In this document: piece after piece, positions 48,861-62,390 of the stretch
How positions within the stretch are numbered: the first letter of the stretch is position 1
How the letters are laid out: every line of letters starts with the position of its first letter
Origin: Homarus americanus
Lineage: Eukaryota > Arthropoda > Malacostraca > Decapoda > Nephropidae
NCBI RefSeq assembly: GCF_018991925.1
Contig: NW_024720711.1
Coordinates: 4,864,596-4,928,595, forward strand
Length of the DNA: 64,000 nucleotides
Direction of reading: 5' to 3'
Position numbers and translations under genes: made by a program
The notes under the pieces: model-generated
The model's input: only the letters and a program-made list of their open reading frames with translations
Databases searched by the model: none
What the model was told of the DNA's origin: nothing

Positions 48861-50730
48861 CTTAATTTGAGCCATTTTCTTGGTCTGTGGGCACTAGCCC
48901 AGTTTGTCCAAACTTTAATCCAGCACTGGTCATCTTTCTCCTATAATTACCATATAAGTTGCTAGTACTCCTCAAATGCACTAGGAACAAGTAGACTTAT
49001 CTCCACCAGCAAAGTCTCTCAGTCAGTTGCCTGATTGATCAATTTCTCTCATATCATCTCGTATGGTAAAATGTGGAAAATTAAATGTAAAAAGATAATT
49101 CTGTGAAGTATTATTAAAGTTCATATACAGGTACAGGTACTAATTATTTACTGTACAATAAAGGTGTAATTATAAGAGGAAATTTGAAATTGAACTAAAG
49201 TTTGGAAGTGTGGATATTGCTTGCAATGTATGAGAATATCCTGTACGTGAGTGTAGCATCAGCTTACTGACTGCATTGTATGTGCCATATAAACTAAGCA
49301 ACGAGAATTTAGGGAAGCAATGACTGATATGGGGTTGAAAGAGGTATTTTCCTTAGATTGTATCTAATTATCGAATGGGAGTCAAAAGTATTACTACAAT
49401 AATATGGAAATAATTATAGATGGAGACTTTTCACCTCTAGTTATTACAGGCATATAGCCAATTTATACACAAAATTTGTCATTAAAATATTGTTTTGTGG
49501 CATATTAAGATGTGTTGGGAAGTATTATTTTCAAAGGAACGTACAAGTACAATATCTTGGCTTTTATAATGGGAGTCTGGGAAAATGGGCTTCATTAAGG
49601 TTTTTCAAGAATGGAACCCTTTAATAATTTGGGAAATGCCTGTGTAATATTGTGACTTCTTAATAAGTATTTCCAGTGCAAATAAACTTAATATTATTTA
49701 AATTTTAAGATTTACATGTGCTTTGGAGAAATAATGAGGGGTGGATAGAATACAGAGTAAAAGATTTGTAAAATTAAGGCTGAAGTGTTTGACAGGTGAG
49801 TAGAGTAGCTGTACTGGTATAAACATATGAGAAGTGGAAAAGCTAAAAAAAAATTGGGAATTACTGTATACAGAGGTGGACTAGGAGGGAGAGGGTCAGA
49901 CCAAGAACATAGGGGAATTGGGTGAAAAGAAATTTTAGAAGAGAAAGTAGCAGGCATGTGAATGGTATGAGAACATAGCACCGAGTTGAAGTGAATGAAA
50001 GCAGTGAGTATTTTGCTGTTGAATCCAACCATTGTGCAGCCTAGTGGGACAAGGCCTACAAAATAAAATAAAATAAAGTAAATATGCTACGTATGATTAA
50101 AGGGTATGTTACAACGGTAAGAGAAATGATGCCACACACACACATATATTTTTATAGTCCTGACGTATAAACAGATATCTTGAGATGACTTCTTGGGAGA
50201 GAATATTGTCCCTGTATGTCTAGGAGCCTCCCAATCTAGCGGAATTTGCTCAATAACTTTCTAAACATAAAATATCGGTAATTGTCTCAGGTAGACCAGG
50301 CTTGTTCTATTTGCTGAATCATTTCTGGTGTTATCTGTAAGTTCTCTATCTTGCTGAAGCTTGTTTATGGTAAAGAGGCCTATGTTAATACCCTCTACAT
50401 GATTAAATAAACAGAATATGCCTTGGTCTAGGTGTGACCATTACATGTTATCTAAGTTACTGAAATTACATTAAATTGGAAGTTCCCTACATATCAAACC
50501 ATTTTTTTTCACTGCTGCAAGCCTTGTACATTTCACATATTGCTAGTATAATTATATTAAAATACTCATTCTAGGCTTACACTGTCTTTACAACATTTGT
50601 TATCAGAATTTTAACTTAATTTTGTCTTTAATACTGTATTACAAAAAAATGGTCCTAAGTTGAGTTTCATTTTTGTGATGTAAGCTTATGACTGCAGTTC
50701 AGTGTACTGTAAAAATCCCTGGTGATATCA
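48861..50730. other. Intergenic DNA, nothing recognised
   Basis: AT-rich, no supported coding block. A short (AAAAT)n run lies at about 50057-50076. Confidence 0.45.
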
Positions 50731-50734
50731 GCTT

Positions 50735-51125
50735 ACAACACAATAAATCTTCACAGTGGCGTGAACTTCACAATAAATCTTCACAGTGGTGTGAACTTAC
50801 ACAATAAATCTTCACAGTGGTGTGAACTTACACAATAAATCTTTACAGTGGTGTGAACTTGCACAATAAATCTTCACAGTGGCGTGAACTTACAACACAA
50901 TAAATCTTCAGTGGTGTGAACTTGCAATATAAATCTTCACAGAGGTGTGAACTTACAACACAATAAATCCTCAGTGGTGTGAACTTACAACACAATAAAT
51001 CCTCAGTGGTGTGAACTTACAGCACAATAAATCTTCACAGCGGTGTGAACTTACAACACAATAAATCCTCAGTGGTGTAAACTTACAGCACAATAAATCT
51101 TCACAGTGGTGTGAACTTACAACAC
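50735..51125. repeat. About 34-bp tandem repeat
   Basis: The unit GTGTGAACTTACAACACAAT followed by AAATCTTCACAGTG is repeated about eleven times. Some copies lack the ACAACA or TCACAG part, so length varies between about 28 and 34 bp. Confidence 0.92.
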
Positions 51126-51129
51126 AACA

Positions 51130-52290
51130 GATACATGCAGGGTGGTGACTTCTAACAACAAAACTATGTGTACTGTAATACTGTATAACACCAGCTGTTG
51201 TGTCGTGTATTCTTGTAACCTTCTGACAGTTACCCTTTGTTGACAAATGTCAATTCTATCATTACAGTATCATGTGCCAGATTATCAAACAATTGTAATG
51301 TGAGCTGATGGTGCAGCATATTTTTGTAGTGAATGACAAAAACATTTGGTTTGAGATTACTTTCCTTGTCATTTAATTCAAACTGTATCACAAAAACTAC
51401 CACATTTATTTAGCATGGGTACTGGGTAGTCAAACTTTTGTACACTAAAAGGATGTGATCATCTTTTTAATATGATCCAAACTCACACTGCTGTATTTAG
51501 GTAAAATAATTGATAACCAGATAAGTTGTATTTAATCCTAGCTGGTGTTGAGTGTGATAGTGAGCAGCAACAACACTGGTGACACACTTGTAATGATCGT
51601 CATCTTCCATCACTCAATAAACAGGTTATTATAATAATTTCTTGGGGTTTTCTTGACATAGGAAAGTTATTTTTCCTCATTTTGTATTGTATCTTTAAAA
51701 TACTGTTTATATGATTGTAAGGTATGGAAAAAATCTATTATTATTTATTTAACTTTATCTAAAATATTGTTCTTAATGGCATTTTGCATTCAGCGAGACA
51801 AAAATTAGAAGTATGAGAAGTGTTGATATAAATTAGGTATACTACTGTACAGACATGCCCTGTGTTTATGTTTTTGGAAATAAATTACACATGCCTGGTA
51901 GAACATTCTCTTTAAGTATTAAAATTTGTTGTGGATAGTGGCATAATGGCAAGCAATGTAAAAATCATGAGAGAATAATGTGTATGTATTTGATCAATCT
52001 TTCTTGAGATGGCAGTTTAAATCTTGAGCCATGCTTTGTGATGGTGCTTTTTGTTCCATCTCTGAATGGAGAACTTGTCTGAAGTTATGTGCATAACCGA
52101 ATACCATGACCATTACAATCAGTTAAGACTCATGGGTGGCCATAATCAGGAAGGGATGAAAGGCTGTATAGTACCTGTTAATAATGACGTGTGTAGAGCC
52201 AATGTTTCAAGTCATCTTGAGGGACAGGAACACCTTGTGGTAGTGCTGGACACTTAATTACATTCTCTCAGCATAACCAAGAAAAAATTA
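51130..52290. other. Intergenic DNA with one unassigned frame
   Basis: The + frame at 52066-52257 encodes 63 codons (start MENLSEVMCITEYHDHYNQL, end HLVVVLDT) with balanced amino-acid use. It has no recognised motif and no clear splice or promoter context. Left as an open question. Confidence 0.35.
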
Positions 52291-52293
52291 ATA

Positions 52294-52942
52294 CAGGTAT
52301 TCCTCAGTTAGCGTTAATTCACTTAACATTAATTCGGTTTACCAATAAAACAAATGTTGACACCCTTTTTCAGTTTAATGATAGCTTTACTCACTGGGAA
52401 GGGGTAAAACTGGGGATGAGGTGACTGCAAGATGGCATGTTGGTACATGTAATGAAACTATAAAAGTGGCTTAGAACTAAAGAAAATATAGTAATGATAA
52501 AATTATAAAATAAGAAAAATTAAAAGCTTGGGTGTGTATGTGTGCAGTGGGCTGTAACTGTCACCAAATCGCCACTAGCCGCACCTTCCCTTCCCGATGT
52601 GATGTCACGGTATACACACAGAGCACCTCGGACAGATACACGTCCCGAAGTCAGCTGGGTGACTGCCCCTCCTGAACTGTGTTACATTACCCAGAAGATG
52701 GTTTGAGTGTGGAAGAAGCTATTTTTTGTACATAAATTGTGTTATTTTATTTTATGATATGCTCTGTATCAATTTTATTGTTTATCACAGTATAGTTATT
52801 TTATATTTTGATGTATGCAATTGGCAATTTGTTCTAATTAGGCTCACCTTTTGCTCGCTAAACTGTTTAACTCTGAACCACATTGTTAATTAAGTTTGAT
52901 ATTAATAAATCAATCGTTTATCCTTGAAATCATTTATAGCAA

Positions 52943-52986
<44 letters not shown>

Positions 52987-53108
52987 GGGAGTACAGTACC
53001 ATGCTCAGTGTTTATGCCCTGCTGATTGAATCTGTTGTTCACCCTCCGTGTTTTGCTGCTATCCCTTGTTCGGTGAATGCAACCCCAGCGTTAAATGAGG
53101 GATACCTG
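52294..53108. mobile_element. Pogo/Tigger-type MITE containing (ATT)n
   Basis: The ends are CAGGTATTCCTCAGTTAGCG and, inverted, CAGGTATCCCTCATTTAACG. TA flanks the left side (52292-52293); the right flank is TG, so the duplication is altered. (ATT)n at about 52949-52986 lies inside. Confidence 0.75.
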
Positions 53109-53226
53109 TGTACCATAATTTTTTACGATGAATCTTTTTTCAGTCTATCCACTAACTCCTAACTCAAGTTGATTTGCCGCTCAATACATAGACTTGTCAT
53201 TTAATATTGTACTGCACTGTACTGAA

Positions 53227-53400
<174 letters not shown>

Positions 53401-53515
53401 TCAACTTTGTAGTCTTTAAACATGACTAAACTCGTATCTTTTCCCAATTTTTGCATGTTTGAACCACAGAAACTTCATTGTCCTTAACTCCCCTCCACCA
53501 GACTACAGTACGGTA

Positions 53516-54338
53516 CAGTGGTCCCCTGGTTAACTAACATAATTTGTTCCAGAAGGTCGTTTGTTAACCGAATCCATTGTTTCAATGGGATATTGGTAAT
53601 TGATCCAGCTCACCGAAAAGTACATACAAAGTAAAAAAAAAAAATGCAGTACACTTACTTTGAGGTGTGTATGTAGAAGGTTCCTGGTTGATGATGATAA
53701 TGATGGGAATTAGAAGTGGGGGTGGAGAAGGGAGAAGAGAAGGAAGTGGGGATGGAGGAGAAATCACCTTTCAGGGGACTCATGCTTGATGCAGTAATTT
53801 CACCAATAAAATTTTAAGTTCACTAGGTGTAATTCAAGATTATTTTATTTAAATCAACAATGCACTGCACTATACTATATATTATCAATATGTTAACAAA
53901 AGTTCAGAATGACCAATAATTTCAATGAAAAATGCAGAAATATTCAAGACACCAACAAAATAGATGCTCTCCACTGTTTTCAAAGCCCAACTGACGTCTT
54001 GTGACCGACTCACGCATCTGATGGGCGCACAACAAACTAGTTCCCTGTACTGCATGTATTATCAATATGTTAATTAAATGTTAAAATGACGAATAATTTT
54101 AATATAAAGCATGCAAAAATATTAAAGAGCACAACTTTATTGATATTTACTCCATTGGAAACGAATGTAAACATAGAACAGATTACTGAATTGGCAGACT
54201 AGCCCTTCAGCTGATGCCCACAACAAAACGTGATTTTCGGAAGGATTTCGTTAATCGAATTTTTTTTCATTAACCGAATTGAAGATTCTTATGGAAGGTA
54301 ATTCATTAACCGAAATTTCGTTAACCGAGGGACCACTG
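53516..54338. mobile_element. Pogo/Tigger-type MITE, copy B (823 bp)
   Basis: TA flanks (53514-53515, 54339-54340) bound ends CAGTGGTCCCCTGGTTAACT and, inverted, CAGTGGTCCCTCGGTTAACG. Same orientation and internal order as copy A. Both share TTCCAGAAGGTCGTT, CCATTGTTTCAATGGG, CCAGCTCACCGAAAA and TGTATGTAGAAGG. Confidence 0.92.
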
Positions 54339-54340
54339 TA

Positions 54341-56355
54341 TACCTAAAAATCATTAATAATAGTAGAAATGTAGTACAGTACTACGGTTTCTTCTATTGA
54401 CCCATTAACTGTTGTAGAGTGTATTTGACGCTTTATCCATACTATACCAAGTTTTCAATTGTGGGGAAGTTAGCATATTATGGAAGGGCCTTGTAAATTA
54501 TATTCAAGGTTAGCAAATTGTGGTGAGGACTAAAGTAGGCAACTCATCATGTAATAAACATTGGTTGGGTCAAGTGGCCCAACAAACTACCATGGAAGGC
54601 TAGCTCTCAGGTCCACTCTGGCACAGTGTGTCCCCAGGTAAGTTGAAAAGCACCTTATGTACTTGCTGTATCATATACTTTATTGGCTTCTTTGGGTAGC
54701 TATACTGTACAGTGTACAATATATGGAAATGTTACTGTCACAGAATTTGGTCATTATAAGCAGAGCTCGCTTCTAAAGCTCATTACATGCAATTCATAAT
54801 AAAAGGAAAGTGGCTCACATTTTGTGAGGTGTCCTATAATCACTAGAATGTGGTTCTTTACAATGCCGTGTATGATATTTTGGTTAAAAACATTATCAGT
54901 TGGTGTTACTGATAGATAAAATGGTGCATAACAATAAAAAAGTGCATACTTGTAATATATTTTGGAAACATAAAATAGAAAGAAGAAATTACATACTGTA
55001 CAGTATTAGGCAAAGCAACTGTTTGTAAGTAGAGGACCACTGAGTTCAGTATACTGTACAGTGTAGCCATCCTGTTGACCCTAATATTTTGAATGTCAAA
55101 TTATTAGTTTTTGATGGTTCTGCAATAATGTTCTTTACATAAATGAGGTTTTCTTCGTAGTAGGCAAAATTTGTTTATTATGTTGTACAGTATTTCCCCA
55201 ACTAAAAGCTTCAGTTTATCAATGCGAACTAAACAAGCACATTTCTGTTACAGCCGAGTTATTTAATGTTAAGTATTGAGTTTTGTTAATTTTATTTTAT
55301 TATTGAATTTCGTATTGCCTTATCTTTTAATGTTTGAATTTGTATTAGTACCGTATTGTATATTACTTTCAAAGCTACAGGGGTATATTGTATGGTTTTT
55401 TTTTTTATTGAATATGGGTTGTTGTTTTGACAAAGTATGCAAGAGTAATATGTAAATGCAGATATAATGAGGAGGTCATGCTTGAAAAGGTAATGTTAGT
55501 TTGAACAGTGAAGAACTAGAGTTTTGAATGAGCCAGTGTTCAGGTAGTGATAAGCCTTTTGCTACATGGTTCAATCATCTTTGTGTCTGTCATTCAAAAC
55601 TTTTTGAACTTGTTTGTTTGAAGAGTATGAGGTTGGTATTAGGAAAGGTACTGGTGTCCCCGGGACACTTTTGCCCAAATTGAATTGAGTAATTTCTGCC
55701 CTAGGAATAAAACATTTAAGTCTGAATAGCAAGCACTGTTTGCTGTGTTACTTTGAGAGTATTGGCAGTCAGTTTAATCCCCCTTGGTACTCAGGATAAT
55801 AGAATGTTAATTTGTTAAGCAGAAAATCTTAAAAGGTTAAAAGTGAACCCCACACAAAAGATGTGAGCACATTGGTCTATGAATATTGCACAAAATATTT
55901 TCATGAAATCTCTGACAAGGGCCTCGGAGGTATTGTATGTTGTGTGAAAGTGTAGGACATAGGTGGGATGTGTTAGTCAGTGTATATGGTCTTCAATATT
56001 CATTCTGTACACACTGCCATGCATACAGTAATGCCCTTGTTCTACCACAATTAACCAAATTGAAATGAAGATAATACAAAAGAATACTTTAATTTTTTTT
56101 AGAACCAAAAACTTTACTTGTAATTTTTCATAAGAAAGGTAACGTGTGAAATTAGAAATATATAGTACCTGCTTAATGAATGTAATATTTATTTAGAAAC
56201 GGTAGGCAATTGCAAAAACAAATTACTGTACTATTGGAATAAATCTTGTGGGGAATGTATACGGTACTGTATAATTTTTGTTGTAATATCTTTAGGTAAA
56301 ATATGCCATGTATAAGTAACTACAATTCCATTACTCATTCAACATTTAAAACCAA
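54341..56355. other. Intergenic DNA, nothing firmly recognised
   Basis: AT-rich. A GTGTGTCCCCAG|GTAAGT junction at about 54637 is a good donor but no acceptor-bounded exon could be defined. No gene was called. Confidence 0.4.
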
Positions 56356-56358
56356 CAG

Positions 56359-56676
56359 AGGAAGCTGAAGAGACAGCATGTGGATCTTGCCCCGGATCTG
56401 GGCTCGACATGCATCGGCACCAGAATCGCCTCATTACTTCACCAAAACTGTCCTCTTTGCATCATGCTGACCTTAAGTCCATTGCACCAGATAATCCCAT
56501 TCTCCCTACATTTTGAGGGATTAACCAAGAAATCCATCCCCATCACATCTGAAGTGGCCTTCAACACCCTTGGAGACAACAGTGCAAACATAAGAGGCAT
56601 TGACATCCCACCTCCAATCAGTGTAGTTAATGGACCAGTAAAGGTGACCAATGCTTTTTGTGTGCCAGAACATTAA
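56359..56676 (+). CDS. Candidate terminal exon of unknown protein
   Basis: An acceptor-like ACCAACAG (AG at 56357-56358) precedes a frame that is open from 56359 to a TAA at 56674-56676. It starts RKLKRQHVDLAPDLGSTCIG and ends NGPVKVTNAFCVPEH. In the first half the neighbouring frame (EEAEETACGSCPGSGLDMHR, later LHHADLKSIAPDNPILPTF) looks at least as protein-like. It joins the second half if one T of the run at 56511-56514 is extra. The stretch is GC-richer than its surroundings. No family was recognised. Phase 0 of the open frame fits the alternative donor of the TTD14 exon at 38538, but 17.8 kb away. Confidence 0.4.
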   Translation, partial: RKLKRQHVDLAPDLGSTCIGTRIASLLHQNCPLCIMLTLSPLHQIIPFSLHFEGLTKKSIPITSEVAFNTLGDNSANIRGIDIPPPISVVNGPVKVTNAFCVPEH

Positions 56677-57156
<480 letters not shown>

Positions 57157-57159
57157 AAA

Positions 57160-58235
57160 GACTAATGTTGAGAAGTGTCAATTCTTTCATATTCACACTT
57201 TTAAAATGACTATTGTAATGACCGACCTCTTTACAAGACATGTTATTAGTATTTTTTATTACATGTACAGTACAGTAGCTACTTCACCTTGGCTGTCTAT
57301 GAGGTATGTTTTTAGAGATACAGTATGACAACCCAGTAGACACTCCAGAATATGTTTTAACATAAACTAATCTCTGCTGTGTCAGTTTTAATGATAAGCA
57401 TTTACATTTATTCACTGTTGTGTGTCTGATTAACTCAGAGAGAAAGTGTATGAAAACATTATATTTCTGTTGTTAAATACTAAACAGAGGTGTGTAAAAG
57501 ATGGCAAAGCAGAGTGCATGCTGTCATCACTGTACCTCCTGGGAAGATTATCAGAATGTAAACTTATAGGATGCTATCACTTTGTCCTTCAAAAACACTT
57601 CATCAGTCTACATTGTTATAAATGGTGTAATTTTATAGTCACTACATAATATTTATGTAGCTTATTTGATAAACATCTCAGTGGAACAATGAACATATTA
57701 CAATTTACATGTATAATTACAGTGGTAAGTAAGTGTATAGTCTCCAAACTGGTGTGACACCATTTGTCACGAGTGCCACTTTCATTTTAAATTTAATTAG
57801 TCTAGGGCTCAGAACTGTACATGTCCACAGTTTTACAATTCAGTACAGTATTTGGCACCTTTTGTTTTGAGAAATACTGTGTTCATTAAGGAATAAGGAG
57901 CCGTAATGGCTTGATTATACCATGGTTATTTATTACCATGTAATGCTGCTACCAGTGATAAAACTATGGATTGAGTTAAATAAATATGGAGAGGACTAAT
58001 GCACATGTTAAAGCGTTCAGGTTTGGCTGGATATGTGTTATCACAAAATTCTTATTGGTTAATATCTTCTCCATTCTGGAAATGGTATACTAATGTAAGG
58101 TGATAAATCTGATATTATAAAAGACAAAATAGGTGTTCATTTTGAAGCAATAAGAAATGACATTTTAAAAGGTTATCACCATTTATTATTATTCTATATT
58201 TTTCACTTAACTCATTTAAGAATAAAACCAAACAC
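57160..58235. other. Intergenic DNA, nothing recognised
   Basis: A frame following ACTAAACAG at 57485 (RCVKDGKAECMLSSLYLLGR) is short and has no GT donor at a sensible place, so it is not called. Confidence 0.4.
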
Positions 58236-58239
58236 ACGC

Positions 58240-58507
58240 TGCAGTGTGATAAAATATTTTTCAATTACATATTTTTCGAGTCCCACGCAGTGATCGCGGT
58301 TGTGTACTAAAAAAATTTTCATTTGTAATTCCCTTTAAAATGGCTGGTAAGCATAAAAGTGAGAGTTCTCATGGTGCTGAGAAGAAAAAAGAGACACCCA
58401 TTTTAGAATTTCTATGTACTATTATTTTCGTGCATTTTCGACTTATTTACCAATTCATTTTATGACTCATTGTCGTCCTAACCCCGTCATAAGTCGAGGA
58501 CTGACTG
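58240..58507 (+). mobile_element. Tigger-derived MITE, copy 2
   Basis: It aligns with 37587-37858. The right end, inverted, is CAGTCAGTCCTCGACTTATG, with TA following at 58508-58509. At about 58340 it encodes MAGKHKSESSHGAEKKKETP, the characteristic start of Tigger-type transposases, after which the sequence jumps to the 3' terminal region. The left end is not clear. Confidence 0.75.
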
Positions 58508-58509
58508 TA

Positions 58510-61060
58510 TACAGAAAAGAGAAAACTACAAAATACTCATCTTTCCCACTGCTCTTGGGTATCCCCTGCCTATTATCACAAGAGTTCTTTCTGATATTAC
58601 AGAATGTGGATGGGATGTGCCCCCCCACCCCCTAGGGTGGATAGTTTGAGTTACTAAGCTTGGAAGTAAAGCAACATTGGCTTGAAGCATGTGAAACTTG
58701 GCAAGGTATTCAGATATATGTGCCATATAGCATTTGGATCACTGTTACATGAAAAAGATGACTAGAATACAAACACATTCACTAATGAAAGGATTGAACA
58801 GTAGATCACTTTAATTTCCAAGTTCATTCTTTACCCATTAGATGGTAAAGCATCTACATCCTTTGTTTGTTTGCTAAAATAAAGCTGTGAAGATAATAAA
58901 TATCAGTTTAGATGAAGGTCAGCTTTGTAATATCAAAGTAATTTAAGTAAACGAGAGCCATTGCTTCTGGCACACAAGTGAAACCAAGTAGAATATATGT
59001 TGGTCTTGGTAAATTGCTCACTTTTGTCACTATTCTCATTTTTCCTATAGGATTAGTTATGGTACTTAGAAGATAGAATAATATTTTGATCTTTATAGTG
59101 ATCAAGGTCTATTATATTCTATAGACCTTGATAGTGATAACCCTAGTCTTATCAGAACTGACCTGTATTGTCAAGTGTAGGTTGTCTTTTAAACTTGTTG
59201 CAAATATATATATAGTATATATATATATACTGTAGTATATATATATATACTGTATTCTCTTACTGTATATTATTTTTTATTTATTTATTTATTTTTCCGA
59301 GCTAGTATGTAAAACAAGTTGCAATTTTTTTTATAAAGTGAAGAGTAAAAAAAAAAGACATTTTATATGCAGTGTATGCATTTATTTTACTTTGTGAAAA
59401 TTTTTTACTAATACTTTTACATCATACTGTATAATACAGCATTTAATTTTAATGAAAATCCGGTCATATCAGCGAAGCTAAAAATAAACACTACAATTAA
59501 CTAACACAAGGCAACCCAGTGCTTGTGTACCTGATCCTTTAATTGATTTTCTGTGTTTATGAACAACATATAGTTTTCAAAGTTGAAGTTTGAAAAACGG
59601 TTATGGTAATTAAATTTTATACTGTATCACCACTAAGGAGAGAACCGCTGCATAGATATAGGTGGTTCCAAATTGTATAAACATCTCGACAGTTCAATTT
59701 TTAACTGTTGTCTCTCTGATAAGCTAATGCAAAACTTTGTGATATCATCATAAATGTCAAAATTCAACCTTGCCTCATTGTTAGCTTGAAATTCCACCAA
59801 TTTGAGAGCAAAAGGGCCACAACTTGAGCTCTGTTAAATGACATGAGTGTGGCACTTACATAGTCAAACACATCACCAGGTCAAACCTGAGGTCAGGTAC
59901 CTGATATAATTCCACTGACCTAATCAGATTTCACATGACCAACCTGTTTTCCCATGACTTGACCTAAGAAAAGTGACCGCTTTAATCCTGGCCATAATTT
60001 AAGTACTGACTTAATCAGACCTCAACTGCTACTCTCGTGTTCTTCCTTGACACCTGTCCTAATAAAAATTACTTGTGACCATTGCAAAAGTCCAGGTGAC
60101 CCCATGAGCCTATATGAAGCTCTTTATGATGATGCTGCAACCTTGGGTTTGGGAACCCCTGATATATATAAAATTAATTTTTCTTTCCCCACCTTGTGTA
60201 TTACACTCAACATATGTGAACTACACATCCTTTTAGCATTGTTGTATAGTGATTAGAACAGCTTCTTAAAATTTTCCTGGTTATATGATTTTGGCTTTAA
60301 ATTTTGTGAACACTATCGAGCTAGTGTGATTAACCAGGTAAGTTATGCCAATGAAAACTCTTAATTTATTTAAGATTATATTTGTTCTTATTGTTGTTAT
60401 TGATGATAGCGAGTGCCCATGATTGAAATAAATACTTTTTTATATATTTATTTACTTTGCCTATTCCCCTGGCCCTGGTGGGTAGGGGAGAGTGGGCAAT
60501 ATGTGGAACATCTCTGTGAAAGAAACAGATTCTCACATGACTTATGCAATCATATGTGGCATAAGCGGATCAAAATTGTGCAACTTTGCCAAGATATTTC
60601 TTTTTCAATGACTTGTACTATAAAACCTGACTAATCCTGATTTTTTGCATCGTGGCATAGCCGGTTACAGTAAAAGTGAGAGTATGAGTCCCAATCGGTG
60701 ATCAGGTTTGTATATTGCAACTGAAAGCATCAAGAAGCATCCACCCTGCATCTCATTGTGGTACTGGACTCCAAAGGTCACAAGATCTTATTAACTCCTG
60801 GCACAGCTAAATTTGGCTATTTATTTACAAACCACACTTGAACTACTAATGTTGTTGCAGCTATGTTATTCCAGCTAGTTGTATGATATTTTATTGCTAG
60901 AATATTAACATTAAGTTGAACAAAAGGATACTTTTTTGATTGGGAAACCATACTGTACTCTGGGCCTTGAAAAGGTGGTGAAGTGTTGACACCCGGGAGT
61001 GGGATGGCAACATTGAAAATACATACCTTGATCTGAAAATTAAACTGGAATGGTATGAAA
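58510..61060. other. Intergenic DNA, nothing firmly recognised
   Basis: AT-rich, with interrupted TA runs at 59205-59260. A 69-codon frame at 60047-60256 has no recognised motif. Confidence 0.4.
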
Positions 61061-61063
61061 TTT

Positions 61064-61980
61064 AGGAGCCGCCCTTGCCTGGATCAGAGACTTTCTTTAT
61101 GACAGCAACCAGTGTGTGGTGATTAATGGCTTGAGAGCATCATGGTACCACAGGGCACTTCAGGGCAGTGTATTGGGCCTGCTGTTGTTTGTTTGTTTTA
61201 TAAATGACATGCCTGACATTGTACACTCCTCCATACAATGTTTGTGGATGACGCCAAGTTAATTCAGGAAATCAAGAACCAGGTGGACTGTGAAGAGCTG
61301 CAGAAGGATCTCCGAGCTCCAAGAATGGTCGAACAAATGGCTGCCGAGATTCAATGTCATGAAGTGCAAGAGGATGCACCTGGGGCGTACCAAATTTATG
61401 GAGGCGTATCATATGTCCCAATGGGATGAAGAAACTGCACTATTTGAGACAATGTGAGAAGGACCTAGGTGTGCATGTTGACAATGAGCTGAAGTTCCCG
61501 GCCATTGCGAGAAGGTGAATCGGGCAAATAAATTATTAGGTCTTATAAGGTCGTTCAGATATCTAGACGGTCCGTTTCTCGTAACGATCTTCAAGAGTGA
61601 AGTGCTTCACCATCTGGAGTACTGTCACCCCTTCTGGTCCCTGAGATATGCTAGGGACTGTCAGTTGGTTGAAAATGTTCAAAGGAGGGCCACCAGACTG
61701 GGGCCTGCACTTTGTCACCTCAGCTACCCTGAGAGATTGGAGCACCTGAACTTACCTAGCTTATACTACAGATGGGCAAGCAACCTAATTGAGGTGTATA
61801 AGTATCTCAAGGGGCACTACTCAGTCGAGTGTCCTTACCTGGAGTTGGCGGACGCTACCCACCAGGTCACAGTTCAAGGTTGAAGATGCCACAGGTCCAG
61901 AAAACTGTGAGGGCAAACAGTGCGTAACAGAGACGTGACCGATCGCCCAAGCGGCTAATGAGCTGATAAGTGGTGAAAAA
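61064..61980 (+). mobile_element. CR1-like LINE, reverse transcriptase half, broken
   Basis: The + strand, over several frames, gives GAALAWIRDFLYDSNQCVVI, QGSVLGLLLFVCFINDMPDI, FVDDAKLIQEIKNQ (the catalytic F-V-D-D box, 61239-61280), FNVMKCKRMHLG, LGVHVDNELKFP, ANKLLGLIRSFRYLDGPFLV, LEYCHPFWS and RARG-like WASNLIEVYKYLKGHY. This is the order of palm, thumb and C-terminal connection in CR1/Jockey-group enzymes. Stops and frameshifts occur about every 100-350 bases. The element is 5'-truncated. Confidence 0.9.
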
Positions 61981-62004
61981 GATAAAAGTATGTGTACATC
62001 TAAC

Positions 62005-62085
62005 AAGTAGGGTACCATAGGACAGTGTACTGGGCCCGTTGTTGTATTTAAACGATCATCAAAGTGAAGATACTGAAAAAAATAA
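62005..62085 (+). mobile_element. Short second reverse transcriptase fragment
   Basis: The + strand reads VP-stop-DSVLGPLLYLNDHQSEDTEK. This is the GVPQGSVLGPLLFLxxxN palm-domain motif. It lies immediately after the C-terminal end of the previous LINE, so it belongs to a different copy that landed next to it. Confidence 0.65.
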
Positions 62086-62390
62086 ATAAAAAACATAATA
62101 AACATCTCATAAATCAAATATATTATATTTTCATTATTATCACTTGTTTATATAAAGTATACAGAGTGTAGGTATACAGACCATATACATACACAGTATG
62201 TATTCAAACAATACACATACAGTAGACACTAAGTATACAAACAATGTACTGTAACCAATATAATTTACATACTGTATAATGTATAATTATGAACATTCAT
62301 TATTCAATGACCTGGAGAGGGTAAAGGTTGTTCATAGGTTATACAGGTAGCTGTATTAAACATCCCGCAGATGTTTTGTCTAGTCCGAGT

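Noticed and set aside
60648..60720. tRNA-like stretch (GTGGCATAGCCGGTTACAG)
   Set aside because: No B box and no cloverleaf could be drawn.
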